Origin: Rufibacter roseolus
GTDB taxonomy: Bacteria; Bacteroidota; Bacteroidia; Cytophagales; Hymenobacteraceae
DNA length: 64,000 nt
NCBI RefSeq assembly: GCF_017916365.1
Contig: NZ_JAFMSU010000002.1
Span: 1-64,000 of the forward strand
Direction of reading: 5' to 3'
Below the pieces are notes generated by a model. That model ran no database searches. It saw nothing but the letters and a program-made list of their open reading frames with translations, and was not told the origin of the DNA. The translations under genes were made by a program, and so were the position numbers. The stretch's first letter is position 1, and the number at the start of each line of letters is the position of its first letter. Positions 7,579 through 17,178 of the stretch are shown piece by piece.

Positions 7579-9162
7579 TTAGTTTTTTACGAGCCTGTAG
7601 GCTTTAACCGTATCACGCTGACTTACTCTCAGGATATACAGACCTTGTGGTAGATTTTCCCCAAGGGTAACTTTTTCTGTGGCGGTGCCGGAATCCAGCA
7701 AGGCGCCGGTGCTGCTGTAAATCTGGTAGCTGAACCGGCCGGCCATCTGGTACGTGAAGACCTTCCGGAATGGGTTAGGGTAAGGAGCCGATTGTAGGGT
7801 ATTTACCTCATCGTCAATACCGGTCACCAGCGGAGCCTGGGTGCAGAAAGGATAACCTACATCGGCGCGTCCGGCCATATACTGTCTTAGCCAGGTCATG
7901 GCCGGACGGTCCTGCCCTGAGCTGTTCAGCAGGTTGGTATCTGCTTTCCAGGTTTTCCCTGCCTCATAGCCCCACAAGGTGATGCCCCCTACCGCCGGGT
8001 GCTCCCAGTACACCGGGAACAGGGTTTGGTATCTTGTGCTCTGGGTATTGTCATTGCCCGAGATATCCAACTCAGTGACGTAAATGGGCACCCCGGCCCT
8101 GGCCATCAGGTCCAGAGAAGATTTCAGTTGCGCAGCCGAAAGGGTGTTGATGTTGAACTCGTGGGCCTGCGTCCCGAATCCGTCAATGAGGTTGCGGTCG
8201 CGCAGCAACTTGATAATCTGCAACTGCTCATTAATGGCCGGTTGGTCGTTTTCCAGACCGTAGTCGTTCAAAATGAGTTTGGCGTTGGGGAAGTACTGGC
8301 GCGCTTTGGTGAACATCCAGATAATCCAGTCATGGCCGGTGGCGCCTCCTCCGCCCAGGCCGGTTTTGAACGCCTGGGTAGCGGGAGCATGGGTTCTCAG
8401 ATTCTCATTGAGCACGTCTATCTGGTCAATTCCTTCGCCATAGCGGGCAGCCGCGGCGGCAATGTATTCCTCCATCTCTTCCTGGAACTCGGCGGGCGAA
8501 AGCAGGAGGTTGTTGCTGGAGTTGATGGCCCAAAGGGGGAACTGGCTACCCCAGGCAAACACATGGTAGCGGAACATCAGGTGGTTGTTTTTGGCCTGAT
8601 TGTACGCTATATCGGCGCCGTTCCAGTTCATGACATCACGGGTAGCTTCCACTGAGCCCCATTTGGTGTTGTTCTCAGCGGTGATGCCGTTCCAGAGTTG
8701 CTTGTAATTGGAGGGGATGTTCCCCGCAATGATGTTACCCAGGTATTTCCCTTTGCAGGCACTCAGGCCATAGCTTGGGGCGGCATCGGTCCCCACTGTT
8801 ACCTTTACCCCGGCTGAAGTACTCACCAGGTTCTGGTTATCGGTGGCTTTGGCGGTGAGGGTATAGGTGCCGGCCACCAAGGGGCTCCACACGAAGGTGA
8901 AGGTGTTGTTGGTGCCGGTGGTCGCCTCGCCCAGTTTGGTGCCACCGTTGAAGAACTCCACTTTGCTCACGGTACCGTTGGCAGCGGTTCCGCCAATGTC
9001 ACTCGCGTACACCAGAATGGTCATGGATTTCCCCTCCTGAAAGTAGGCATTGTTGTGGGGCGCGGTGATCACGCTGGAAGGAGGGGTGTTGGTCTGGCCC
9101 TGCGCCTGCAAAGACACCAGGGTGAGCACAAAAAGGAAAAGGGAGAGTAAAGGTTTTGTCAT
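7579..9162 (-). CDS. endo-1,4-beta-xylanase, GH10, with Ig-like and T9SS sorting domains
   Basis: Secreted xylanase of 527 aa from the ATG at 9162; an in-frame ATG at 9249 would put 29 odd residues before the signal peptide. Order: signal peptide (cleavage near LQAQG), Ig-like domain of the Big_7 type (about 28-123), GH10 barrel (about 138-430), and a type IX sorting domain opening at YPNPF (about 460-527). The catalytic acid/base is Glu253 (DVLNEN) and the nucleophile Glu364 (YVTELDIS). GH10 enzymes cut the beta-1,4-xylose backbone of xylan. The protein should pass the outer membrane by T9SS and be anchored or released at the cell surface. It shares the strand with an acetylesterase and a second GH10 gene. 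Confidence 0.93.
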   Translation of the reverse strand: MTKPLLSLFLFVLTLVSLQAQGQTNTPPSSVITAPHNNAYFQEGKSMTILVYASDIGGTAANGTVSKVEFFNGGTKLGEATTGTNNTFTFVWSPLVAGTYTLTAKATDNQNLVSTSAGVKVTVGTDAAPSYGLSACKGKYLGNIIAGNIPSNYKQLWNGITAENNTKWGSVEATRDVMNWNGADIAYNQAKNNHLMFRYHVFAWGSQFPLWAINSSNNLLLSPAEFQEEMEEYIAAAAARYGEGIDQIDVLNENLRTHAPATQAFKTGLGGGGATGHDWIIWMFTKARQYFPNAKLILNDYGLENDQPAINEQLQIIKLLRDRNLIDGFGTQAHEFNINTLSAAQLKSSLDLMARAGVPIYVTELDISGNDNTQSTRYQTLFPVYWEHPAVGGITLWGYEAGKTWKADTNLLNSSGQDRPAMTWLRQYMAGRADVGYPFCTQAPLVTGIDDEVNTLQSAPYPNPFRKVFTYQMAGRFSYQIYSSTGALLDSGTATEKVTLGENLPQGLYILRVSQRDTVKAYRLVKN

Positions 9163-9290
9163 GTGAAAAGGCTGGAGATTAAAAGCTAGTTTAGCCTGAA
9201 GATACGCAAAAGGAAGGTTCAATGGGTAGTATGATGCCAACGTTTGCATAAAAATATTTTCAGGAACTGGGCCTCTTTGTAGGTAAAGGA

Positions 9291-9335
9291 AAAAACCAGA
9301 AAGTTATGGGGTTAGCCAACAACTTTCTGGTTTTT
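9291..9335. terminator. perfect 15-bp hairpin with A/T tails
   Basis: AAAAACCAGAAAGTT (9291-9305) and its exact complement (9321-9335) with a 15-base loop. On the minus strand it follows the esterase stop by about 9 bp and ends in a T5 run, so it terminates that gene before the xylanase gene downstream. Confidence 0.82.
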
Positions 9336-9343
9336 GGTATGGC

Positions 9344-10972
9344 CTATTGGATCACGAGTTGTTTTTTAACCAGGACCTGCGAATTGTCTCTCACCTGCAG
9401 CAGGTAAGTTCCGGGTTTCAGGTTGCTGTTCACCTGCAGGGTTTCTCCGGCGGTCTCCATTTTTCTGTAGACCACGCGGCCCAGCAAATCACTGATCTGC
9501 ACCGACAGTTTGCTGTCTGTTTTATGGCCACCCAGACTGATGTTGAACTGACCTCTTGAGGATGGGTTAGGGTACACCGCTACGCCCGCGTTTCTCAACT
9601 CAGAGGCGGTTACTGCCGAGGTGGCGGTGGCTGCCAATTTAGGACCAACCGTAATCTGGAATTCAGACACTTTCAAACGGTCCACGGTAGAGGCGCCGCC
9701 TTCGGTTGGAATGCTCACCCGGCTGTACAGGTTACCTACGCTGCTGTAAGAGTACTGTACCCTGGTGGCGTTGGCCACGGGGCTGGTGATTTCAACGGTA
9801 TTGCCCACAATCACTGCAGTAGCGGTTTTAAACTGGCCCGTGGCCGTAGCTACCGAGAAGGTACCTGGCGCCGCGCCGTCGCTTGTGAACAGGCCGTTGC
9901 CCAGGTATTTCCAGTTCAGGATGATCTTGTTACCCGATACGTAAGAGTTGGGGATGTCACGCACGGGAGCAGAGAAAGGAATGTTGTCGCCGTACAGCAG
10001 GCCCCTGGCCCCGATGGCGGTACGGATGCCTACCGGTTTCTTCACCGGTGGGTGCAGGGAACCACCCGGAAGGTCTCTGATGGTTACCAGGAAGCAGCTT
10101 GGTTCAGTGTCTGCCACTTCTAATTGGGCATTGCGGGCCGTGTTCCAGCCAGAGCGGTAAGCCAGCTGGATAATCCCGAAGGGAAGGCTGGTTTGGCCCC
10201 AGTCTGCGCGCCACTCCCGCAGCATATTGGTCAGTTTGGTTTTGTAGTCGGTGTCGCCGCCGTTGCTTTCTCCCTGGTACCAGGCCACGCCTTTCACTGC
10301 GTAGGGTTGAATGGACTTCACCATGGCATCGTAGTCTACCCCGGTACCACCGCTGGTGTGTTGCCAGTTTTCAATGGCAGTTCCGTCGTGGGTGGCCTGA
10401 ATCAGCCCGATAGGCACGTTTTTCAGGAACAAGGACAATTCCAGACCCATCCAGTAGCCCACAGCCGAGAAGTTGCCCACGGTGCTGGAGTTGGATACTT
10501 TCCAGGTGGTAGTGGCAGGACCGCTCCCGGCAGTCATCCGGAACAGGCGGATGTTATGGTTTCCGGCACTGGCAATGGCAGGCGCGCTATCATCGGCGTT
10601 GCTCAACGGAAACCCCATGTTTGATTGGCCGCTGCACAACCAAACCTCACCTACCTGCACTCCGGTAAGGGTAACTCTCTCTGTGCCGGAGGTCACTACC
10701 ATGGAGCTGGGAGCGGTGCTGGCCGTCATGCTGGCCAGGTTCACGCGCCACTTGCCGCTGGCATCGGCCACGCCAGATACGTTCTGGGACTGGAACTGGA
10801 CCGTCACCGAAGCCCCAGGATTGGTCGTCCCGAAAACCGGTACCGAGGTGCCGCGTTGCAACACCATGTCAGACCCGAAGATGGGAGACAGCGCCAACGC
10901 CGCAAAGGCCGAGGGCGCGATCAAAATGGAGAGAATAAAAACTGATAAAAACTTTAATAGAATTCTATTCAT
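9344..10972 (-). CDS. SGNH sialate O-acetylesterase-like carbohydrate esterase, T9SS-sorted
   Basis: Secreted 542-aa esterase: signal peptide (ends AFA-AL), an N-terminal beta-sandwich (LSPIFGSDMVLQRG), the SGNH-hydrolase domain and a T9SS sorting domain starting at VYPNPSS (about 465-542). The nucleophile block CSGQSNM (Ser117) and the block WYQGESN (231-237) are those of the sialate O-acetylesterase/CE6 group. Between two xylanases it probably removes acetyl groups from xylan rather than from sialic acid (inference). The acid-base block reads GGSLHPP, where relatives usually have D-I-H-P: His307 is present but the Asp two residues before it is Ser305. This enzyme may work with a Ser-His dyad or a displaced acid. 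Confidence 0.85.
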   Translation of the reverse strand: MNRILLKFLSVFILSILIAPSAFAALALSPIFGSDMVLQRGTSVPVFGTTNPGASVTVQFQSQNVSGVADASGKWRVNLASMTASTAPSSMVVTSGTERVTLTGVQVGEVWLCSGQSNMGFPLSNADDSAPAIASAGNHNIRLFRMTAGSGPATTTWKVSNSSTVGNFSAVGYWMGLELSLFLKNVPIGLIQATHDGTAIENWQHTSGGTGVDYDAMVKSIQPYAVKGVAWYQGESNGGDTDYKTKLTNMLREWRADWGQTSLPFGIIQLAYRSGWNTARNAQLEVADTEPSCFLVTIRDLPGGSLHPPVKKPVGIRTAIGARGLLYGDNIPFSAPVRDIPNSYVSGNKIILNWKYLGNGLFTSDGAAPGTFSVATATGQFKTATAVIVGNTVEITSPVANATRVQYSYSSVGNLYSRVSIPTEGGASTVDRLKVSEFQITVGPKLAATATSAVTASELRNAGVAVYPNPSSRGQFNISLGGHKTDSKLSVQISDLLGRVVYRKMETAGETLQVNSNLKPGTYLLQVRDNSQVLVKKQLVIQ

Positions 10973-11212
10973 ATACTTTGTCTTTAAGGATGAATGATGG
11001 TTTGTTAGGAATTTCCGGAAGGAGCTTTCTGGTTAAGGCGGCTTGCTGGTAAACATGTGGGAAAAAGGTTTAAGAGTGAGTGATGTAATGGCGGTACTAG
11101 CAGCATAGAGACTTTAAAAAGCCTCCGTAAGTGTATCCAGCCTTTTGCCTTTTGGGCCTCTTTTGGGGAAAACAGGCCCAAAAGGCAAAAGGCGTGGCGC
11201 TAGTAATGGTGG
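10973..11212. other. spacer between esterase and second xylanase gene
   Basis: This spacer carries the esterase promoter (minus strand) and the terminator of the upstream xylanase gene. The only clear structure is the 19-bp hairpin at 11141-11192. Confidence 0.5.
11141..11192. terminator. perfect 19-bp hairpin downstream of second xylanase
   Basis: CCTTTTGCCTTTTGGGCCT (11141-11159) pairs exactly with 11174-11192, with a 14-base loop CTTTTGGGGAAAAC. The loop region has the TTTTGGGGAAAACAGG form of the dispersed palindrome, as if this element were built into a longer hairpin. It lies 21 bp after the xylanase stop on the minus strand. Confidence 0.75.
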
Positions 11213-13180
11213 TTAATTCCTGATGACGAGTTTCTGCTGGGATACTATTTTCTGGCCCTGGGTAAGCCGCACCAGGTAGAGGCCTGCCCGCAGATTCGTA
11301 TGTAGTTCAGCTTCCTCCTGCTGGTTTAGCCGCTGGTTGTACACCACTTGGCCCTGCACATTCACCACCTGCACGCTCAGGTTTTCCGTAGATGCGAGCG
11401 ATCTCAGGTCTACCTTGAAAGTACCGCCCTGGGCTGGGTTAGGATAAATGCCTAATCCTTTTGGTGACTGATTCTGAACTCCGGCTATCCTCAGGGTGCT
11501 GCCCGCTGGCTTGGCGCCGCTTACCTTCACGTAGTCAATGTCGCCGCCGCCGGTGGCGCCCCGCTCCACATAGATCCGGATGGTGTTTTTACCGGCCAGG
11601 AAACTGGTGTTGAATTGCACATTGGTGAAGGTGGCGGAAGCAGGGAAACTCAGGTTCTTCTTCACCACCGTACCGTTGACTTTGATGGACCGGGCTACGG
11701 AAACATCAGCCGCGTACCTGATCACCAGAGGGAAAGATCCGGCCGCGGCCAGGTTTACGTTCATCTCCACATAATCCCCGGAGGCGTCAAAACCGGTGAC
11801 ATACCCGGTGGCGCTGAAGCCTGTTCTGGTGCTGGCCACGTTGGTGCCGCCCAACAAGCCAGCTTCCGCCTCGGCGAGGACCTCTGACACAGTGCCATCG
11901 TTGGCATTAAAATAAGTATTTTTGAGCCAGGCCAGGGCAGCGCGCTCCGTCACGTCATCTATGGTGCGTACTTCCATGGTCTCAAAGCCGGTAGTGCCTC
12001 TGGCTCGCACAGTGATGGTGCCGGAACCAGCGGGGAACTCAATGTAGCCGTCGCAATGGAGCAGTTGGCTGTAAGAACCGCCGCATTTGCCGGTCCAAAC
12101 TCCGGTGTTCACCGCCATGTCCTCGGCCTGGTAAGTGACTCCGTTCACGATGATGTAGTCAATCTCCATGTCGCGGGCATTGTCCAGGTGGTCATTGGTG
12201 AGGTGTACCTGCAGCTTGCCCGAGCCGCTGAACGTGTAATCCTGGAAAGTAGTGGAAAGGGTAGCCGTGCCTATGGTGGAGGTCTTGCCTAACAGATAGG
12301 CATTAGGTTTCCAAATCTCCCCGGCCAGGTAGCCCCACAATGTGACCGCCGTTACGCCCGGATGCTCATACAGTAGCGGGAAAACGCGCTGGTACATGCC
12401 CAGCTGGGTCGCGTCATCGGCGTGCTCCAGGTCTAGTTCCGTCACGTAGATGGGCACGCCGGTCTGTTGCAGGCTGTTCAAACTGCTGGTGATTTTGGTG
12501 GACTGCGCATATTCCAACCCATGGCCCTGCACCCCGATACCGTCAATCAGGTTTCTTGCCTTGAGCAGGTTGATGATCTTGATGTAATTGGTGGTGTTGG
12601 TGGTGTTGCCCAGGATGCTGTAATCGTTGAGGATGAGCTTCGCATTGGGGAAGTACTGGCGCGCTTTCTGGAACGACCAAATGACCCAATCCCAGCCCGT
12701 GGCGCCAGTGCCACCGATGGCATTGATAAACGAAGGCGTCACGTGCAGCGGTTCGTTCACCACATCAATCATCTGGGTGTTAGGATAGCGCTGGCTAAAG
12801 AGTTGAAACCATTCCTCCAGTTCGGTCGCCTGCTCGGCGGGGGTAAGGGTGCTGACCCAGGCAGGTTCCTGCATGCCCCACACCAGGGTATGCGCTTTGA
12901 AAGGGATGTTCTTGGAGGCGGCGTAATTGTAGACCATGTCCAGATCGGCCCAGTTCATGACGTTTCTGGTGCCTTCCACCACCCCCCATTTACTGGCGTT
13001 GGCCGGGGTTACCTGGTTCCAGTATGAACTGAAGTTGCCGGGTACAAAACGGTCAATGACATTGCCCAGGAACTTGGGCTTTCCTTTGGCCAACTGGGCC
13101 CTGGAAAGCAGGGGAGTGCCTAAAATGAGAAGAAGAAGCAGCAGGGAACATGCCCTGCGAGGGGTAAAGATTTTCAGCAT
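11213..13180 (-). CDS. endo-1,4-beta-xylanase, GH10, with nested and C-terminal CBMs and T9SS sorting domain
   Basis: Secreted xylanase of 655 aa. Signal peptide 1-28; GH10 barrel from about 35, with acid/base Glu143 (DVVNEP) and nucleophile Glu248 (YVTELDLE). After the eighth strand (AVTLWGYLAG, about 285) a module of about 105 residues (300-405) interrupts the barrel. Its FSGSGKLQVHLTND, EIDYIIVNGVTYQAE and TITVRARGT segments look like a CBM60/CBM36-type xylan-binding domain. The last barrel helix then resumes (ERAALAWLKNTYF, 411-424). A CBM6/35-like jelly roll follows (about 434-553), then a T9SS sorting domain (IYPNPAQ, about 578-655). It has no Ig-like domain, unlike the GH10 neighbour. 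Substrate: xylan at the cell surface. Confidence 0.92.
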   Translation of the reverse strand: MLKIFTPRRACSLLLLLLILGTPLLSRAQLAKGKPKFLGNVIDRFVPGNFSSYWNQVTPANASKWGVVEGTRNVMNWADLDMVYNYAASKNIPFKAHTLVWGMQEPAWVSTLTPAEQATELEEWFQLFSQRYPNTQMIDVVNEPLHVTPSFINAIGGTGATGWDWVIWSFQKARQYFPNAKLILNDYSILGNTTNTTNYIKIINLLKARNLIDGIGVQGHGLEYAQSTKITSSLNSLQQTGVPIYVTELDLEHADDATQLGMYQRVFPLLYEHPGVTAVTLWGYLAGEIWKPNAYLLGKTSTIGTATLSTTFQDYTFSGSGKLQVHLTNDHLDNARDMEIDYIIVNGVTYQAEDMAVNTGVWTGKCGGSYSQLLHCDGYIEFPAGSGTITVRARGTTGFETMEVRTIDDVTERAALAWLKNTYFNANDGTVSEVLAEAEAGLLGGTNVASTRTGFSATGYVTGFDASGDYVEMNVNLAAAGSFPLVIRYAADVSVARSIKVNGTVVKKNLSFPASATFTNVQFNTSFLAGKNTIRIYVERGATGGGDIDYVKVSGAKPAGSTLRIAGVQNQSPKGLGIYPNPAQGGTFKVDLRSLASTENLSVQVVNVQGQVVYNQRLNQQEEAELHTNLRAGLYLVRLTQGQKIVSQQKLVIRN

Positions 13181-14137
13181 ACACTATTTTTTAGGGGTGA
13201 AAAAATATAGCAAACCTCCTGTCTCCAGGAGGGGAAATGAAAATCTAAAAGGGAAGCGAAGCATAATTTCCCAACCCAGAAAACTGCCTGAAGAACCTTT
13301 AAAATAGCGTTCTTAAAGAACAATCAGGTAAGAATTTCTATGTGAAAGGGTAAGCAATTGGGGTACTGTTGTATGCTGGAAATGCAAATCGGCTGCTTAA
13401 AGAAAAAGAGCAGAAGCACGAGCTGCAGAAGGTTGTTTTAGCTAAATCCCCGGAAGAGACTCAGCTAAGTATGTTACTAGAATGAATAATTCTGCCCATA
13501 TACGTAAGCTTTAAATAAATGGTAATAGACAATTCGATATTTTTAAAAATAAATATTTAAGTTATCCATTTTAAGTCTGTTTTTAACAAATGCGCATTTA
13601 AACACCAATATAAAGGTAAATTCTTAACTGTAGCAATGATTGGCTAAAGTTTTATTTTTCAGCATGTTCCAACTTAGGTGCCCTAATTAGAATCTTTATT
13701 GTTGTTAAATTGACATTTATTGTCTCTTATTTAAGAAGCCAATCTTATGAAATATGTGGAATGTAAATTAGAAGGTAGAATGATCTTTTTAGAGGTAGAA
13801 CCTTGTAAACCTTTCTCCAAAAAGAAAAACAGTTTTGCTTTACAGAATATCTTCTGGTATAGAAATCAGGTGGAATTATGAAGTAGATAATCTTCGGCTT
13901 GTTTGGGGCCCTTTTTAGTAAAAAGAGCTCAAAACAAGAAAGTGTCACATCTTGATAAAACCCTTCCTTAAATCTTTCCTAATCAGGCATATGAAGCGTT
14001 TTTCAGCTTTGTTTTTTTCCGGCCTGGCAAAACTTCATGGAAGGAATAGAAGTCCGTTGCGGTGACTTTTAGAGAAATAAGAGTAAGTTTAGCCGTGTAA
14101 ATCAGAATCTCGTTTCTTAAACAAGGCAAAAACAGAC
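13181..14137. other. 950-bp divergent intergenic region, xylanase to gnd
   Basis: No gene supported; the 67-codon minus-strand frame at 13745-13948 is A+T-driven and unlike any protein I know. The region is clearly more A+T-rich than the flanking genes, especially 13480-13960. It must hold the xylanase promoter (minus) and the gnd promoter (plus). The one structured element is CCTCCTG-tctc-CAGGAGG at 13215-13232, similar to the CCCCTCC/GGAGGGG hairpin at 18477-18492. Confidence 0.55.
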
Positions 14138-15556
14138 ATGACCAACATGGAATTTGACTTCGGAATGGTAGGCTTAGGTGTGATGGGCCGGAACTTACTT
14201 TTGAATATAGCAGACCATGGCTTCTCGGTAGTAGGGCTGGACCTGGACCCGGCCAAAGCATCGGCGCTGGAGAAAGAGGCCGAGGCCGGTAAAAACGTGA
14301 AAGGCACCACCTCCATTGAGGAGTTCGTGGGTTCTTTGCAGAAACCGCGGGCGGTGATGTTGCTGGTGCCCGCCGGTAAAGCGGTAGATGCGGCCATTGC
14401 CAGCCTGCTGCCCCACCTGGAGGAAGGCGACATTGTCATTGACGGCGGCAACTCCTATTTCCCCGATACCGACCGCCGCGTGGTGGAGCTGGAGAAGCAC
14501 AAGATCCATTTCTTCGGGATGGGTGTATCAGGTGGGGAGAAAGGCGCGCGTTTCGGCCCAAGCATGATGCCGGGCGGCGACCGCCAGGCCTATGAGCGGC
14601 TGCGGCCGGTGTTTGAGGCGATTGCGGCCAAAGTGGACGGCGAGCCTTGCGTGGCTTACCTGGGCAACGGCTCGGCGGGCAACTACGTGAAGATGGTGCA
14701 CAACGGCATTGAGTACGGCATTATGCAACTCATCGCCGAGACATACGATCTGCTCAAGCGCGGTCTGGGTAATTCTGACGAGGAAGCCCAGCGGATGTTT
14801 GAGGAGTGGAACGGCAGCGAGGTTCAGTCCTTCCTGGTGGAGATCACGGGCCAGATCCTGAAGAAAAAAGACGAGACCACCGGGCAACCTTTGGTGAACC
14901 TGATCTCTGACCGGGCCCGCCAGAAAGGAACCGGCAAGTGGACCTCCCAGAACGCCATGGACCTGCAGGTGCCGCTGCCTACCGTGGACATTGCCGTGAC
15001 CATGCGCGACATGTCGGCGTATAAAGACGAGCGGGTGCAGGCAGCCCAGACGCTGGACATTCCTTCCAAGCAGGGAAGCAACTCTGAGGATTGGTACGCG
15101 GTAGAGAACCGCCTTAGAAACGCCTTCTACTTTGCCATGCTGGTCACATATGCCCAAGGCCTGGTGCAGTTGCGCGTAGCCTCGGCCACCTACAACTATG
15201 AACTGGAACTGGAGGAAGTAGCCAAAATCTGGCGCGGGGGCTGTATCATCAGAGCCGCCTGCTTAGAGGATATCCGGAGGGCTTTTGCGACTAACCCTAA
15301 CTTACCTAACCTGCTCCTGGACCCTGCCATCGGGGGCGAGCTGCTCAAGCGCCACGAGGACATGCGCACCATCGTGAAAACCGCCATTGACAAAGGCATT
15401 CCGGTGCCCGGGTTCATGGCCTCCCTGTCTTATTTTGATGCCTACCGCAGCGCTACCTTGCCCACGAACCTGATTCAGGCGCAGCGCGATTATTTCGGGG
15501 CCCATACCTATGAGCGCATAGACCAGCCCGGCATTTTCCATACCCAGTGGGATTAA
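14138..15556 (+). CDS. gnd: 6-phosphogluconate dehydrogenase, decarboxylating
   Basis: A 472-aa cytosolic enzyme that oxidises 6-phosphogluconate to ribulose 5-phosphate and CO2 with NADP+. The N-terminal Rossmann motif GLGVMGRNL is at residues 12-20. The substrate region includes FFGMGVSGGEKGARFGPSMMPGG and the catalytic KMVHNGIEYG block; the C-terminal all-helical domain is complete. Full length for the dimeric family. A second ATG at 14147 (MEFDFG) is a possible start. It leads the gnd-zwf-pgl cluster, which together converts glucose 6-phosphate to pentose phosphate and makes NADPH. The gap to zwf is 100 bp. Confidence 0.97.
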   Translation: MTNMEFDFGMVGLGVMGRNLLLNIADHGFSVVGLDLDPAKASALEKEAEAGKNVKGTTSIEEFVGSLQKPRAVMLLVPAGKAVDAAIASLLPHLEEGDIVIDGGNSYFPDTDRRVVELEKHKIHFFGMGVSGGEKGARFGPSMMPGGDRQAYERLRPVFEAIAAKVDGEPCVAYLGNGSAGNYVKMVHNGIEYGIMQLIAETYDLLKRGLGNSDEEAQRMFEEWNGSEVQSFLVEITGQILKKKDETTGQPLVNLISDRARQKGTGKWTSQNAMDLQVPLPTVDIAVTMRDMSAYKDERVQAAQTLDIPSKQGSNSEDWYAVENRLRNAFYFAMLVTYAQGLVQLRVASATYNYELELEEVAKIWRGGCIIRAACLEDIRRAFATNPNLPNLLLDPAIGGELLKRHEDMRTIVKTAIDKGIPVPGFMASLSYFDAYRSATLPTNLIQAQRDYFGAHTYERIDQPGIFHTQWD

Positions 15557-15656
15557 GTTAAGCCTGCCCATTCGTTTACCACAGTTTTGAAGCAAATGCC
15601 CCGGAAACTTATGCCTCATGTAAGGGTTCGGGAGAAGTGAATAAAAGTAAACCATT

Positions 15657-17168
15657 ATGAAACAAGTTAATAAAGCAGTTCCTACCATTGTGGTCATTTT
15701 TGGCGGGACTGGCGATTTAACGAAGCGCAAACTGTTACCGGCCTTCTATAACCTATCCCTGGCTGGCTGGCTTCCAGACGAGTTTGCGATCATCGGGTTA
15801 GGGCGATCTGAGTTCAGCGATCCTGACTACCGCACCCATTTATACGAAGGCTTAACTGAATTCTCCCGTACCGGCCAACCAGAGAAGAAAAGCTGGGAAG
15901 CGTTCAACGGGAACATTTCATACCTGCGTTCCGATATCAACGACCCTGCGGCCTACAAGCGGCTAGCTGAGAAAATGGATGCGCTGGACCAGGCCTGGGG
16001 GCTGCGTGCCAACCGGTTGTTTTACCTATCGGTGGCGCCTCAGTTCATTGAAGCGGTGACGGTTAATCTGCACAATGCCCAGTTAGCCAGTGATGTGGAG
16101 AAGGACCATATTATCGTGGAGAAGCCCTTCGGGAAAGATCTGGAAACGGCCCGCAGCCTGAACAAACTGCTCACGCAGCACTTTCAGGAAAGCCAGATTT
16201 TCAGGATAGACCATTACCTGGGCAAGGAGACTGTGCAGAACATCCTGGCCTTTAGGTTTGCCAATGCCCTGTTTGAACCCCTCTGGAACCGGAACTATAT
16301 TGATTACGTGCAGATCAGCGTGGCCGAGGAAGTAGGCGTGGAAGACCGGGGCGGCTACTATGAGGGAGCCGGGGCCCTGCGCGACATGATCCAGAACCAC
16401 CTGCTGCAACTTCTGTGCATGGTGGCCATGGAGCCGCCGGTGTCTTTTGAGGCCGAGGAAATCAGGAATCGCAAGGCCGATGTGCTGCGGGCTATCCGGC
16501 CTTTGACCCATGAACAGGTGACCCGTTATGCGGTGCGGGGCCAGTACGGACCGGGGTGGCAGCAAGGCAAGAAAGTGCCCGGCTACCGCGAAGAAGAAGG
16601 CGTGAACCCTGGTTCCAATACCGAGACCTACGCAGCCGTAAAGTTCTACCTGGACAACTGGCGGTGGCAGGGCGTGCCGTTTTACCTGCGTACCGGTAAA
16701 AGGATGCAGGAAAAGACCTCTTCCATTACCGTGCAGTTCAGACCGGTGCCGCACTCCACTTTCTCCAGCACCATGGCCGAGAGCCTGCTGCCAAACCGCT
16801 TAATCATCAACATCCAGCCGCAGATGGACATCAGGTTGCGGTTTACGGCCAAACGCCCGGGTCTGGAAATGCAGCTTACCCCTGCTGAGATGGTGTTTGA
16901 CTACGACAATTGCTCTACCCAAACGCCTGAGGCCTACGAGACCCTGCTGCTTGATGCCTTGCAAGGAGACGCCACCCTGTTTATGCGCTCTGACCAGGTA
17001 GAGGCTGCCTGGGAGGTGGTAATGCCTATCCTGGAGACCTGGGAATCACGCCCGTCCTTGGAGTTTCCCAACTATCCGGCTGGCATGTGGGGCCCCGAAA
17101 ACGCCGAAGCCCTTATCGCTCGGGACGGCCATACCTGGACCGTAACCAATTACTACAACACCCAATAA
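15657..17168 (+). CDS. zwf: glucose-6-phosphate 1-dehydrogenase
   Basis: A 503-aa enzyme catalysing the first step of the oxidative pentose phosphate pathway, glucose 6-phosphate to 6-phosphogluconolactone with NADP+. Near the start is the nucleotide-binding [15 protein letters not shown] (residues 15-29). The active-site signature [13 protein letters not shown] is intact, and the C-terminal domain carries KRPGLEMQ and [10 protein letters not shown]. Length is normal. Ten base pairs separate it from pgl, indicating co-transcription. Confidence 0.97.
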   Translation: MKQVNKAVPTIVVIFGGTGDLTKRKLLPAFYNLSLAGWLPDEFAIIGLGRSEFSDPDYRTHLYEGLTEFSRTGQPEKKSWEAFNGNISYLRSDINDPAAYKRLAEKMDALDQAWGLRANRLFYLSVAPQFIEAVTVNLHNAQLASDVEKDHIIVEKPFGKDLETARSLNKLLTQHFQESQIFRIDHYLGKETVQNILAFRFANALFEPLWNRNYIDYVQISVAEEVGVEDRGGYYEGAGALRDMIQNHLLQLLCMVAMEPPVSFEAEEIRNRKADVLRAIRPLTHEQVTRYAVRGQYGPGWQQGKKVPGYREEEGVNPGSNTETYAAVKFYLDNWRWQGVPFYLRTGKRMQEKTSSITVQFRPVPHSTFSSTMAESLLPNRLIINIQPQMDIRLRFTAKRPGLEMQLTPAEMVFDYDNCSTQTPEAYETLLLDALQGDATLFMRSDQVEAAWEVVMPILETWESRPSLEFPNYPAGMWGPENAEALIARDGHTWTVTNYYNTQ

Positions 17169-17178
17169 TAGAGGTACC

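Noticed and set aside
9239-9246. AACGTTTG near the first xylanase start as a further LacI operator
   Set aside because: Only a half-matching core without palindromic arms, and outside the mannan PUL.
13745-13948. 67-codon minus-strand frame in the xylanase-gnd spacer
   Set aside because: A+T-driven open frame with a Phe/Tyr/Lys-rich, featureless product; nothing suggests translation.
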